NCBI GenBank assembly: GCA_028280265.1
Contig: JANQMD010000018.1
Coordinates: 1-64,000 of the forward strand
Direction: 5' to 3'
DNA from: Flavobacteriaceae bacterium
Lineage (GTDB): Bacteria > Bacteroidota > Bacteroidia > Flavobacteriales > Flavobacteriaceae
Length of the DNA: 64,000 nucleotides
Under the pieces are notes generated by a model. The model did not search any database. It saw nothing but the letters and a program-made list of their open reading frames with translations, and was not told the origin of the DNA. Made by a program: the position numbers and the translations under genes. Shown in pieces: positions 53,201 to 62,557 of the stretch; the stretch's first letter is position 1; every line of letters starts with the position of its first letter.

Positions 53201-53395
53201 ATGAATATACAATGGGTAAAATGTATAAAAACAATGAAGGGGAAAGACTATTTAGAAGCTTCAATGGGTTTAATTCAATCTTTTCAAAGATTAAACAAAT
53301 TTGACCTAATGTTTTTAGCTTCCATATATGTGGCATTAACTTTTAATATTATAGTTCTAGCCATTCTAGCTTCTTTTAGCTCAACACCTCTCTAA
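53201..53395 (+). CDS. Possible small membrane protein
   Basis: The reading frame codes for 64 residues with one hydrophobic segment (about 36-58, FDLMFLASIYVALTFNIIVL). It starts directly after the paired hairpins at 53142-53199 and ends 20 bases inside the convergent amine-oxidase gene. I recognise no family. A weak GGGG-rich site precedes the internal ATG at 53234, so the true start could be MKGKDYLEA. The evidence for a real gene is only its position and its membrane segment, so confidence is low. Confidence 0.3.
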   Translation: MNIQWVKCIKTMKGKDYLEASMGLIQSFQRLNKFDLMFLASIYVALTFNIIVLAILASFSSTPL

Positions 53396-54557
53396 CTGCA
53401 TCCCTAGCAGATTTGGCTGCCACATGTACCGAACTCCAATCATCTTCTCTAGTATAGGCACAACCTGCAAAGTACAACTTACTATTTAAGGCTGTTGCCA
53501 GCGTGCTAGAAATACTGGTGGGCGCATTATCTGCTAAATAAGCTGCTTTAATATGAGGTTCTTCATTCCAATTTTGAACGATATGCTTTATGTAGTTTGT
53601 GGAAGCAGCTCCATTAAACACTTGATCCAACTCATTCAGAATATAGTCTCTTTGAGCATTTCCTGTCAAATTCTGGTACTGCTCTGCTTGTTTTCCTACA
53701 GAAAAAAGCCCTAGGACATGTCGATTGGAATTCTGACCATAAGACGCATCATAATACAATCTCTGACCTTCTGAAGTTTGACTATCAGCAAAAGTTAAAA
53801 AAGTAGGATAAAATTTATTTGTAAATTCTATAAAAGCTTTAAAACCTCCCCATACAGGTGCAGTCCGTATTGCGTTTAACTTATTTGATGGAAGCTGAGG
53901 CGTGAAACTAATACTTCCCTCCTGTAAAATTCGTAATGGAGCAGTGAAAATTACTTTATCGGCCTCGTAAACAACATTATTTGTGTCAGTAATTGTCACT
54001 TTGTTACCTGAATAATTTATTGATCTTACTACCGTATTGAATTTGGTATTTGGTAAAACACTTGGCGCAATGTATGTATCGAAAAAATCAAACCACGTAG
54101 AATTGATAAATTTTCTATCTACACCAGGATTTCCATTGGCTGATGTTGAGTAAGTTCCATTATTGTAATTACCTACAACATCTTGATTGTTATATCCCAC
54201 TGTTTGTGTAGTCACCTGAACATTAGAGTTATTCACAATACTTGTAAACTCACTTGGTGAACTATGGAGCCACTCCGCTCCAAGGGGAATTGGGAAATCG
54301 ACAAAACTTGTTGTGCGTTTCATTCTTCCTCCATGAGTTGAAGAAGCTTCAAGTACTTGAAAATTGATCCCTTGTTGTGATAGTAAATATCCAGAAGCCA
54401 ATCCAGCAGCTCCTGCACCAATAATGATAACTTTGCCACTAAAACTTCCTGAAATTGTTGAATTGTTATTTGCAGAAGAGCATGCATTCATCACTCCTTG
54501 TAGTGGCATGGATAACCCAAACAAACCACACATTTTTATAAAATCTTTTCTATTCAT
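53376..54557 (-). CDS. Flavin monoamine oxidase-like FAD protein
   Basis: This 393-residue protein has an N-terminal hydrophobic stretch ending LQGVMNAC, which looks like a lipoprotein or Tat-type export signal after MNRKDFIK. The FAD site VIIGAGAAGLASGYLLSQQG follows. EASSTHGGRM and FPIPLGAEWLHSSPSEF are typical amine-oxidase segments, and the end LYFAGCAYTREDDWSSVHVAA binds the FAD tail. It is shorter than most monoamine oxidases (about 450 residues). Substrate unknown; oxidation of an amine in the envelope is the likely role. An AraC regulator lies 105 bases upstream on the same strand. Confidence 0.88.
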   Translation of the reverse strand: MNRKDFIKMCGLFGLSMPLQGVMNACSSANNNSTISGSFSGKVIIIGAGAAGLASGYLLSQQGINFQVLEASSTHGGRMKRTTSFVDFPIPLGAEWLHSSPSEFTSIVNNSNVQVTTQTVGYNNQDVVGNYNNGTYSTSANGNPGVDRKFINSTWFDFFDTYIAPSVLPNTKFNTVVRSINYSGNKVTITDTNNVVYEADKVIFTAPLRILQEGSISFTPQLPSNKLNAIRTAPVWGGFKAFIEFTNKFYPTFLTFADSQTSEGQRLYYDASYGQNSNRHVLGLFSVGKQAEQYQNLTGNAQRDYILNELDQVFNGAASTNYIKHIVQNWNEEPHIKAAYLADNAPTSISSTLATALNSKLYFAGCAYTREDDWSSVHVAAKSARDAVREVLS

Positions 54558-54662
54558 GTTTGCATGTATTAATTATTGCTAAGGTGACAATTTCTCTGAG
54601 AACCGAAGTTCTGTATTCCACAAATTCGAAGTAATCGGACTTATTTATTAGAGAAAACTAGA

Positions 54663-55802
54663 TTAAATCGTTTGTTTCTGATAGCCAGAAGGAGTATACC
54701 CAGTCATTCTTTTGAACACAGTATTAAATGTTGACTTGCTTTTAAAACCTGATTCTAGAGCAATCCCAAAAATACTATAGTGAAGATACTCTTTGTCTAC
54801 CAACTTTCGTTTGACTTCCTGAACTCTGTACGCATTGACAAACTCAAAGAAATTTTTATGCTCTTTTTCATTAATAATTCTGGACAAGTAGCCTGAGCTA
54901 ATTCCCAATTGCTCAGAAACTTTTTGTAGAGTTAATTCTACATCTGTGTACAATTTTTCATCTTGCATCAGACGAATTAGATTCTGATAATACAAATTCG
55001 TTTTTGATGAAAGTTTATTCTTTTGAGACTCATCTACATATTCTATTTCAATGGGCACTACATAAAACCAATCATATCGTAAAACTAAGTTGTATCCGAT
55101 ACAATAAAGCAACAATCCTAGACCAATTATTACAGCAATATATGATACCTCAGCGGCTGCACCATATCCGAACCAACCTATTAAATAACTCATAAACCAT
55201 AGAATGGTAATTCCAATATTCATCCATAAAAAAGGGATAAGCCAACCCAAGCTCTTATCTTGCGTGGTAGAATAATTATTGTATAAATATTTCTGGTAGT
55301 TTTTTACTTTTTGCATCGCTAAACCAAAGAATAAAAAACAGGTCACAATACCTACTAATCCCTCAGCAGCTACCAATATTTGTTCTAAATATTCAATCAT
55401 TGAATCATCCACAGAAAAAATATTCACAGGGATGTATAGAATCTCTAAAAAAATTTCCAATGCTATAAATCCAACTCCTAGTTTTTCAAAACTTCTTAAT
55501 TGGTGTTCTGGATTTATAAGGTATAAAATAAAATAAAGTATGAACACTGGTATCGCAGTCCTCCAATAAATAGGCAAATATTGAATTATTATGGGAAGAC
55601 GGTCTTCAATATCAAAGTAATAGACGATTTCCAACGATAAAACTACAGATGCTGCTAGAATGGCAAATGCCAAATAACGATTAGACTTAGATTTTAACCG
55701 CTTATACAACAACAGTATTATTGCCAACAATAATCCATGTAGACTCGCTATTAAAATTGTAGCGGTGATAAACCCATCTATGAATGGCCCTTCATTACTC
55801 AC
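54663..55802 (-). CDS. Membrane-bound AraC-family regulator (7TM-AraC type)
   Basis: This 379-residue protein has seven hydrophobic segments in residues about 10-240, then a linker, then an AraC-type DNA-binding domain at the C-terminus. The second helix-turn-helix is visible in LHYSIFGIALESGFKSKSTF, followed by NTVFKRMTGYTPSGY. The architecture suggests it senses something in or across the membrane and acts on DNA directly. It lies just upstream of the amine oxidase gene on the same strand, so that gene is an obvious candidate target; this is inference. Confidence 0.85.
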   Translation of the reverse strand: MSNEGPFIDGFITATILIASLHGLLLAIILLLYKRLKSKSNRYLAFAILAASVVLSLEIVYYFDIEDRLPIIIQYLPIYWRTAIPVFILYFILYLINPEHQLRSFEKLGVGFIALEIFLEILYIPVNIFSVDDSMIEYLEQILVAAEGLVGIVTCFLFFGLAMQKVKNYQKYLYNNYSTTQDKSLGWLIPFLWMNIGITILWFMSYLIGWFGYGAAAEVSYIAVIIGLGLLLYCIGYNLVLRYDWFYVVPIEIEYVDESQKNKLSSKTNLYYQNLIRLMQDEKLYTDVELTLQKVSEQLGISSGYLSRIINEKEHKNFFEFVNAYRVQEVKRKLVDKEYLHYSIFGIALESGFKSKSTFNTVFKRMTGYTPSGYQKQTI

Positions 55803-55862
55803 AAAAACTTTTTTTGTTAATAATCAAATGTAAAGAATATCGATGAAATGATCAATATCTAA

Positions 55863-56057
55863 TTAGGCAACTTGATGATATCTCACCCCTTCTTTCATAT
55901 AACTATTTACCATTCCCAATGACTTCAATTCATCTAGAACGGAATACAATTTTAGGATGTGCGGAATTTTAGGTGTTTCTTTTAAAATTTCAGAGCTAGT
56001 GAGATCTTTTTTCTTTAGAGCTAAAAAAACTGACTGTTGTTTGGATGTAAATTTCAT
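55863..56057 (-). CDS. Small winged-helix DNA-binding protein
   Basis: This 64-residue protein is almost exactly one winged helix-turn-helix: MKFTSKQQSVFLALKKKD, then DLTSSEILKET (helix 2), IPHILKLYSVLDELKSLGMV (recognition helix) and the wing NSYMKEGVRYHQVA. It has no sensor domain. I cannot place it in a named family. It lies 60 bases upstream of the AraC regulator on the same strand. No promoter match is clear. Confidence 0.6.
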   Translation of the reverse strand: MKFTSKQQSVFLALKKKDLTSSEILKETPKIPHILKLYSVLDELKSLGMVNSYMKEGVRYHQVA

Positions 56058-56378
56058 GATAAGATTGATTTAATATTTACCCTAAAAGTATATCTCCTCA
56101 ATTGCTTTTATAATACGATTACGATCAACAATAAATTTGTGTATGTGAATGGCAAAAGATGATCGATAAAAAGAAAAGCCATCTATAAAGAAGTGCTAGT
56201 CAAATGGAGAGAGATATTGTTCTTATAGTTATAAGACAACTAATTTCTATTATACCCTAAAAAACGGATTTCAACAATAGCTACTTTACCTTACCTTTTA
56301 TAGCCTGTTCCAAGCTGCTCTCTACTCACTTTCACTAAGACAACTAATAAAAAATGAATTCCCAGTTAAGCTTTTTAT
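56058..56378. other. Intergenic region with no visible feature
   Basis: These 321 bases between the winged-helix gene and the SerB-SerA gene, both on the minus strand, are AT-rich. I see short imperfect repeats only and no ORF or hairpin worth naming. Confidence 0.5.
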
Positions 56379-58271
56379 CTAATACAACACCCGAAACTTA
56401 ATGGTTCCTTCCACATTTTTAAGTGCTTTAATCACCTTTTTATTATACTCTTTGTTGATATCAGTAATCACATAGCCTACTTTATCATCGGTAGATAAAT
56501 ATTGTCCTGTGATGTTTAATTTAAATTCAGCCAATACCTTGTTGATTTCAGCCATCACTCCAGGCACATTTTTATGGATATGTAAAAATCGATGTGCATT
56601 GACTTGTCTTGGTAATCGAATGTTTGGGAAGTTCACCGCATCTACAGTATTTCCTGAGTTGATATATCCCATAATTTTACCAGGAACGAAATCTGCAATG
56701 TCTTTTTGAGCCTCTTCTGTACTTCCACCCACATGCGGTGTTAAAATAACATTGTCCAAGCCTTGTAGTTCTGTATAATAGTTCCCATTCGCTCTTGGCT
56801 CTTTTGGATAGACATCTACTGCTGCTCCAGACAACTTACCACTCTTTAAAGCATCTCTTAGCGCTTCAATATTTACAACAAAGCCTCTCGATAGATTCAC
56901 CAGATAAGCTCCGTCTTTCATTGAATTTAACTCCTCTTCTCCAATAAAGTTTTTGTTCGCTGGATTGTCATCTATATGCAAAGTGACTATATCAGAGATT
57001 GCTAATAAATCTTTTAATTTTTTAATTCTTGTTGCATTTCCAAGTGCCAACTTGTCTTCAACATCATAATAGTAGACATTCATTCCCAAAGCCTCAGCTA
57101 AAACTGACAGTTGCTTCCCTATATTTCCGTATCCAACAATCCCTAATTTTTTTCCTCGTACTTCTCTAGAGCCTTGTGCAGTTTTGTTCCATTGCCCATT
57201 GTGAAGCTCGGTACTTCTTTGAAAAACAGAACGCATCAACATGATGATTTCTCCAATAGCTAATTCTACTACAGATCGAGTATTGCTATAAGGCGCATTG
57301 AATACAATGATTCCATTTTCTTTACAAGCCTCCAAATCGATCTGCTTGGTTCCTATACAAAAAGCACCTACCACCATCAACTTATTTGCAGACTCCAATA
57401 CTTTTTTAGTAACCTGAGTTTTTGATCGGATTCCTAAAACATGAACGCCTTTTAATTTTTCTATCAGTTCGTCTTCGGAGAGACTTCTCGAGACCGTTTC
57501 TACAGAAAAACCATCACCAGCCAATTTTTGAAACGCATCTGGATGTACGTTCTCTAGTAGTAAAATCTTAATACGATTTTTAGGGTACGAAATATTTCTC
57601 GGTAGTTTATTTACATAGAGGAACTCGTCTAAATTGGGAGCAATGTGATCTGCATTTTCAATCGTTCTCTCTCTCTCTACATTTTCGGTATATGCGAAAA
57701 ACTTATCGACAACACCCGCTTCTTTGGTTACATAGTCACTATAACCATCACCAATCATTTGCACTTCTCCTTCTAAGTTTAAATCTTTCAAACACTGAAT
57801 TTTCCCATTATGGGTAGACAATACATTTTCAGTATCAAAACCAACAATCACATCATTTTCATCAAACACAAATGTATTCGCATATACTCTTTCAGAAGGA
57901 ATATTATAATCCTTTACGATATCGTCTATAAACTCCTTAAATCCACATGAAATCACATAAATATCATCAGAGAAATTTTCAAAAAACTCTTTATTTCTCT
58001 CAATAGAAAGAGAAACTTTTTTCTTCAATTCATCAATCAATAGCGATAAATCAGATTTCTTTGCCTTTAACAATTGAATCCTTCTTTCTAAGGATTCTGT
58101 AAAAGAAATTTTTCCATCTATCCCTAGATTTGTAATCTCAATAATCTCGTTGATGATCTCTTCTTTTTTGGGATTATTTACCAAGGTAATTTCCGCCAAG
58201 ACATCCAAAGCTTCCACTCTGGTAAGCGTGCTATCGAAGTCAAATACAAAGTTTCTTTTCGTCTGAATCAT
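56379..58271 (-). CDS. serA: Phosphoserine phosphatase-phosphoglycerate dehydrogenase fusion
   Basis: This 630-residue protein joins two enzymes of serine synthesis. Residues 1-215 are a HAD phosphatase: FVFDFDSTLTRVE (D11 and D13), the serine in YVISCGF and the acid pair in MIGDGYSDY. Residues about 235-535 are a D-2-hydroxyacid dehydrogenase: LGIVGYGNIGKQLSVLAEAL binds NAD, and the catalytic Arg/Glu/His lie in the VVTLHIDDN, VYPKEPR and LTPHVGG segments. A C-terminal ACT domain (about 555-630) probably gives feedback control by serine. The first reaction (SerA) and last (SerB) are thus on one chain; the middle aminotransferase SerC is not in the window. It is known in Bacteroidota, but the HAD part could have another substrate. 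Confidence 0.9.
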   Translation of the reverse strand: MIQTKRNFVFDFDSTLTRVEALDVLAEITLVNNPKKEEIINEIIEITNLGIDGKISFTESLERRIQLLKAKKSDLSLLIDELKKKVSLSIERNKEFFENFSDDIYVISCGFKEFIDDIVKDYNIPSERVYANTFVFDENDVIVGFDTENVLSTHNGKIQCLKDLNLEGEVQMIGDGYSDYVTKEAGVVDKFFAYTENVERERTIENADHIAPNLDEFLYVNKLPRNISYPKNRIKILLLENVHPDAFQKLAGDGFSVETVSRSLSEDELIEKLKGVHVLGIRSKTQVTKKVLESANKLMVVGAFCIGTKQIDLEACKENGIIVFNAPYSNTRSVVELAIGEIIMLMRSVFQRSTELHNGQWNKTAQGSREVRGKKLGIVGYGNIGKQLSVLAEALGMNVYYYDVEDKLALGNATRIKKLKDLLAISDIVTLHIDDNPANKNFIGEEELNSMKDGAYLVNLSRGFVVNIEALRDALKSGKLSGAAVDVYPKEPRANGNYYTELQGLDNVILTPHVGGSTEEAQKDIADFVPGKIMGYINSGNTVDAVNFPNIRLPRQVNAHRFLHIHKNVPGVMAEINKVLAEFKLNITGQYLSTDDKVGYVITDINKEYNKKVIKALKNVEGTIKFRVLY

Positions 58272-58413
58272 GGTTCATTTTGTAAAGTCTAAACATACAA
58301 AATGCATGAAGAAAAGAGTTCAAATTGAATACGTTTTTACTAAAACGTTTTCAACATTTCAGTTCTTTTAATGAATCGATATTTTGAATGAAAATTCTAT
58401 AAAAAAAACTCTT

Positions 58414-59232
58414 TTAATTGCGAAATACTAAAACGAGTATCCACCAAAAAACAGGTATAAACTCCACCCAAAGAGCACTGTAGTATTTAGATTGATCTCT
58501 TTTTGACCTCATTAAGAAGAAAAGCAGCACAAAACTCACCACCAAAGAAATATTTCTAAAGTGCAAAGATTCTGTAATTATAAACTCAAGTGTCAGTACA
58601 AAGAGCAATAGTGCAAACCCAAACTTCTTTGTTTGGGGAATCCCAATCTTTTGAGGTAGTGTTTTAATGTCTTTAAAATCCAACTCCATGTCTCGTATTT
58701 CAAAGGGCAGGATCAGTACAATGATAAAGAGCAATCTTTGCACCGAAGATAGAATTAGACGACTGTCTACTTCTCCTCCAGAAGAAAGAACAGGAATCAA
58801 AACAGTCACTCCAGCCCAGACTCCGGCAACAATGAATATTTTTAAATAGCTAATCTCTCTCAAGTTCTTTTGAAATCCTCCTAAAAAAGGAACGATATAC
58901 AGCACAGTTAACAATCCAAAAGGAGCAAAAAGCCATAGTGTATCAAAAGATAGTTGCCAGCCATAATAGACAAACAAGCAAAAGCAGAAAAAAGAAAAAA
59001 TTTGAATCAACCTAAGGCTTTTGGTGAGACTCATATGGTAAAATTTGGCCACGCCAGCATACTTGATAAAATTGTACCCCGTGATGGTTCCAAAAAAAAT
59101 AAAATAATCTAAATTCTCATGGTATGGGATTTCAAAATAGTCTTCGGTAATTCTTGTCAAAGCATATACCGATAATGCCACATGAATACTGGCATTCAGA
59201 TAAAAATTTAAGAGATGTTTTAAAAAACTCAT
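58414..59232 (-). CDS. UbiA-like membrane protein with one Asp motif
   Basis: This 272-residue membrane protein has about eight transmembrane segments. The second aspartate motif of UbiA prenyltransferases is present (FEIRDMELDFKDIKTLPQKIG). The expected first motif (NDxxDxxxD) is missing: its position reads GTITGYNFIKYAGV. So it is probably a UbiA relative with changed or no prenyl-transfer activity. I cannot name a substrate. The gene starts at 59232, and a TATTTTTG box lies 4 bases upstream, so the message may be leaderless. Confidence 0.65.
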   Translation of the reverse strand: MSFLKHLLNFYLNASIHVALSVYALTRITEDYFEIPYHENLDYFIFFGTITGYNFIKYAGVAKFYHMSLTKSLRLIQIFSFFCFCLFVYYGWQLSFDTLWLFAPFGLLTVLYIVPFLGGFQKNLREISYLKIFIVAGVWAGVTVLIPVLSSGGEVDSRLILSSVQRLLFIIVLILPFEIRDMELDFKDIKTLPQKIGIPQTKKFGFALLLFVLTLEFIITESLHFRNISLVVSFVLLFFLMRSKRDQSKYYSALWVEFIPVFWWILVLVFRN

Positions 59233-59236
59233 TACA

Positions 59237-59244
59237 CAAAAATA
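59237..59244 (-). promoter_or_regulatory. Candidate -7 box for the UbiA-like gene
   Basis: TATTTTTG on the minus strand fully matches TAnnTTTG, 4 bases before the ATG at 59232. The short gap matches those at pyrE and the OppC-type gene. Confidence 0.35.
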
Positions 59245-59360
59245 AGTATTCTTTTTTCAACATTTTTTTGTTGATTATTTCATCATTATTTTCGATTTAC
59301 AGAATTACTTTATCATCCTTTTTTTCACTATTTTTATAGCGCAAAATCAAACAACATAAG

Positions 59361-62210
59361 ATGAATACAAATTCGTTTCAAAGTAGGCATATCGGACCTA
59401 ATGAAAATGAGCAAAATGAAATGCTAAAAGTAGTTGGAGTCGATAGTTTAGACCAGTTAATTTTTGAGACTGTTCCAGACGACATCAGACTAAAAAACCC
59501 ACTATCACTAGATGCTCCTATGAGCGAATATGAGTACCTGAATCATATCGAAACACTGTCGAAAAAGAACAAAGTATTTAAAAGTTATATCGGCTTAGGA
59601 TACCACGAAGCTATTTTGCCTAGTGTTATCAAAAGAAACATTCTTGAAAACCCAGGATGGTATACAGCATACACTCCTTATCAGGCAGAAATTGCCCAAG
59701 GAAGGTTGGAAGCTTTGTTAAATTACCAGACCATGGTTTGTGATTTGACAGGTATGGAATTGGCCAATGCCTCTTTGTTAGACGAATCAACTGCTGCTGC
59801 TGAAGCTATGGCTTTGTTGTTTGACGTTAGAGAACGTCCACAGAAAAAAGCTGGAGTCAATAAGTTCTTTGTCTCCGAAGAAATTTTACCTCAAACATTG
59901 TCTGTATTACAAACTCGTGCCATTCCTATTGGAGTGGAATTGGTGGTTGGAAATCATGAGGAGTTTGATTTTTCAGAAGAATTCTATGGAGCAATTGTTC
60001 AATACCCTGGGAAACACGGACAAGTCTACGACTACACTAACTTTATTGGAAAAGCAAATGCAAAGGGCATCAAAGTAGCGGTTGCAGCCGACATCTTATC
60101 ACTGGTAAAATTAAAAGCACCTGCTGAGTTTGGTGCAGATGTCGTGGTAGGAACCACACAGCGTTTTGGAATTCCATTAGGATACGGTGGACCTCACGCA
60201 GGATATTTTGCGACCAAAGAAAAATACAAGAGAAGCATTCCAGGACGAATTATTGGAGTGACGAAAGATAGAGACGGAGGTCGTGCTTTGCGCATGGCTC
60301 TGCAAACTCGTGAGCAGCATATCAAACGTGAAAAAGCAACGTCTAATATTTGTACAGCTCAGGTATTGCTAGCTGTGATGGCAGGAATGTATGCTGTGTT
60401 TCACGGGAAAGAAGGAATCCAGTTTATTGCTGATTCTGTGCATAAAAATACGACTACATTGGCAAAAGCCTTAACAGATTTAGGCTTTGAGCAAATAAAT
60501 TCACATTATTTCGATACGATTACCGTAAAAGCTGAAGCCGCTACTCTAAGACCGATTGCTGAAGCGAATGAAATCAACTTCAATTACATTGATGACCATA
60601 CCGTTTCCATCTCAATCAATGAAACGGTTGGATTCAAAGAGCTCAATGCTATTGTAAATACATTTACGACTGCTTTCAATTTGGAAGCGCAACACATTGC
60701 TGAATATACCGAAGCTGATGTAATTCCAGATTTGGCAAAGAGAAATACGTCTTTCTTAGACAATGAAGTATTCAACTCGTACCAATCGGAGACGGAGATG
60801 ATGCGTTATATTAAACGTTTGGAGCGTAAAGATTTGGCCTTGAATCATTCCATGATCTCTCTAGGATCCTGTACGATGAAGTTGAACGCTGCTTCCGAGA
60901 TGCTTCCCTTGAGTTTGGCCAACTGGGGAAACATCCATCCTTTTGTTCCTTTGAATCAGGCAGAAGGCTATCAGGAAGTTTTAAAAAAGTTGGAAGAGCA
61001 ACTGAATGAGATTACTGGTTTTGCAGGCACTTCCTTACAACCGAATTCAGGAGCACAAGGTGAGTTTGCTGGCTTGATGACCATTCGTGCGTATCATCAA
61101 CACAACGGAGATCACCATAGAAATATTTGTTTGATTCCTGCTTCCGCACATGGAACCAATCCCGCATCTGCTGTGATGGCAGGAATGAAAGTTGTGGTAA
61201 CCAAAACCGCTGAAAACGGGAATATAGACGTTGAAGATTTGCGCGCCAAAGCAATCGAACACAAAGACAATTTAGCTGCCTTAATGGTTACTTATCCTTC
61301 TACACACGGGGTATATGAAAGTGCTATTAAAGAGATTACTCAAATCATCCATGACAACGGCGGTCAGGTATATATGGACGGTGCGAATATGAATGCACAA
61401 GTTGGATTGACGAATCCTGCTACGATTGGCGCCGATGTTTGTCACTTGAACTTACATAAAACATTTGCGATTCCACACGGAGGTGGAGGACCTGGAGTTG
61501 GACCGATCTGTGTCGCTCCACAATTGGTTCCTTTTTTACCCACCAATCCTGTCGTGGCTACTGGTGGTGAACATGCGATCACAGCGATTTCGGCTGCCCC
61601 TTGGGGAAGTGCTTTGGCTTGTTTAATCTCTTATGGATACATTACCATGTTAGGAGCAAAAGGGGTGACAGATTCTACCAAGCTAGCCATCTTAAACGCA
61701 AACTATATCAAAGAGCGATTGAACGGTCATTACAAGACACTCTACACGGGAGAAATGGGCAGAGCTGCTCACGAAATGATCATCGATTGTCGTGATTTTA
61801 AAGAAAATGGCATTGAAGTGGTAGACATTGCCAAGCGATTGATGGATTATGGATTCCACGCTCCTACGGTTTCTTTCCCTGTAGGTGGAACGATGATGAT
61901 TGAGCCTACGGAGTCTGAAAACAGAGCCGAGCTAGATCGTTTTTGTGATGCCATGATTTCAATTCGTAAGGAAATCGCTTTTGCCAAGAAAGAGGAGCCG
62001 AACAATCTACTCAAGAATGCACCTCATACGATGGCGATGATTACAGCTGACGCGTGGGATTTGCCTTACTCTCGACAAGAGGCTGCTTTCCCATTAGAAT
62101 TTGTGGCAGATAACAAATTCTGGCCTACGGTTCGACGTGTAGATGAAGCCTTTGGAGACAGAAACTTGGTATGTTCTTGCAATCCTATTGAGGACTATAT
62201 GGAAGCGTAA
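59361..62210 (+). CDS. gcvP: Glycine dehydrogenase (decarboxylating), P-protein
   Basis: This 949-residue P-protein of the glycine cleavage system decarboxylates glycine and passes the aminomethyl group to the lipoyl H-protein. It has both homologous halves in one chain, as in E. coli. The N-terminal half begins FQSRHIGPNENEQNEMLKVV. The PLP lysine K700 lies in LNLHKTFAIPHGGGG in the C-terminal half. MDGANMNAQVGLT is also present. The other glycine cleavage genes are not in the window, and I see no glycine riboswitch upstream. A REP-bearing terminator follows at 62277. Confidence 0.97.
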   Translation: MNTNSFQSRHIGPNENEQNEMLKVVGVDSLDQLIFETVPDDIRLKNPLSLDAPMSEYEYLNHIETLSKKNKVFKSYIGLGYHEAILPSVIKRNILENPGWYTAYTPYQAEIAQGRLEALLNYQTMVCDLTGMELANASLLDESTAAAEAMALLFDVRERPQKKAGVNKFFVSEEILPQTLSVLQTRAIPIGVELVVGNHEEFDFSEEFYGAIVQYPGKHGQVYDYTNFIGKANAKGIKVAVAADILSLVKLKAPAEFGADVVVGTTQRFGIPLGYGGPHAGYFATKEKYKRSIPGRIIGVTKDRDGGRALRMALQTREQHIKREKATSNICTAQVLLAVMAGMYAVFHGKEGIQFIADSVHKNTTTLAKALTDLGFEQINSHYFDTITVKAEAATLRPIAEANEINFNYIDDHTVSISINETVGFKELNAIVNTFTTAFNLEAQHIAEYTEADVIPDLAKRNTSFLDNEVFNSYQSETEMMRYIKRLERKDLALNHSMISLGSCTMKLNAASEMLPLSLANWGNIHPFVPLNQAEGYQEVLKKLEEQLNEITGFAGTSLQPNSGAQGEFAGLMTIRAYHQHNGDHHRNICLIPASAHGTNPASAVMAGMKVVVTKTAENGNIDVEDLRAKAIEHKDNLAALMVTYPSTHGVYESAIKEITQIIHDNGGQVYMDGANMNAQVGLTNPATIGADVCHLNLHKTFAIPHGGGGPGVGPICVAPQLVPFLPTNPVVATGGEHAITAISAAPWGSALACLISYGYITMLGAKGVTDSTKLAILNANYIKERLNGHYKTLYTGEMGRAAHEMIIDCRDFKENGIEVVDIAKRLMDYGFHAPTVSFPVGGTMMIEPTESENRAELDRFCDAMISIRKEIAFAKKEEPNNLLKNAPHTMAMITADAWDLPYSRQEAAFPLEFVADNKFWPTVRRVDEAFGDRNLVCSCNPIEDYMEA

Positions 62211-62216
62211 CTAAGT

Positions 62217-62248
62217 CCCAAAGTTTTTAAAGTTACAAAGTAAAATCT
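62217..62248. repeat. Short degenerate octamer array
   Basis: Four 8-base units, CCCAAAGT, TTTTAAAG, TTACAAAG, TAAAATCT, start 7 bases after the gcvP stop. They are the reverse orientation of the xACTTTGx units at 46476. Confidence 0.4.
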
Positions 62249-62276
62249 GCCCTGCAGATTAAAGTAATAAAATAAG

Positions 62277-62322
62277 CCGCTCTAGATACTGAAACGAGTT
62301 CAGTATGACAGAGCGGTTTTTT
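62277..62322 (+). terminator. Terminator of gcvP with nested stem
   Basis: CCGCTCT (62277-62283) pairs with AGAGCGG (62310-62316) and is followed by six T. Inside, ATACTGAA pairs with TTCAGTAT. A REP-like element may serve here as the terminator. Confidence 0.75.
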
Positions 62323-62557
62323 ATTGTATTCATGTCATTTCGAAATTATACTCTGTATGGCTGAGAAATCTTATTCTACATATTCAGATTTCTCAAACCT
62401 GTTTCCCGCAGGGAAGCTCGCTACACTCAGTACGAAATGACAAATACCAATATTATTGCTAATTGTTAGTTACCTTTCTTTACGCTTTTAGCTGCACATT
62501 GAATCAAGTATATATTTATTAGATTAGACAAATGAAAACAAATAACTAATCTATACT
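62323..62557. other. Gap holding the upstream copy of a flanking repeat
   Basis: The gap from the gcvP terminator to the nitroreductase gene contains an element (about 62334-62446) that starts TGTCATTTCGAAATTAT, has GAGAAAT-...-ATTTCTC arms inside, and ends CGAAATGACA. A diverged copy lies on the other side of the gene at 63281-63362. No gene is visible. Confidence 0.6.

Noticed and set aside
59233..59360. Glycine riboswitch before gcvP
   Set aside because: The 128-base gap is AT-rich and has none of the conserved glycine aptamer elements that I could recognise.
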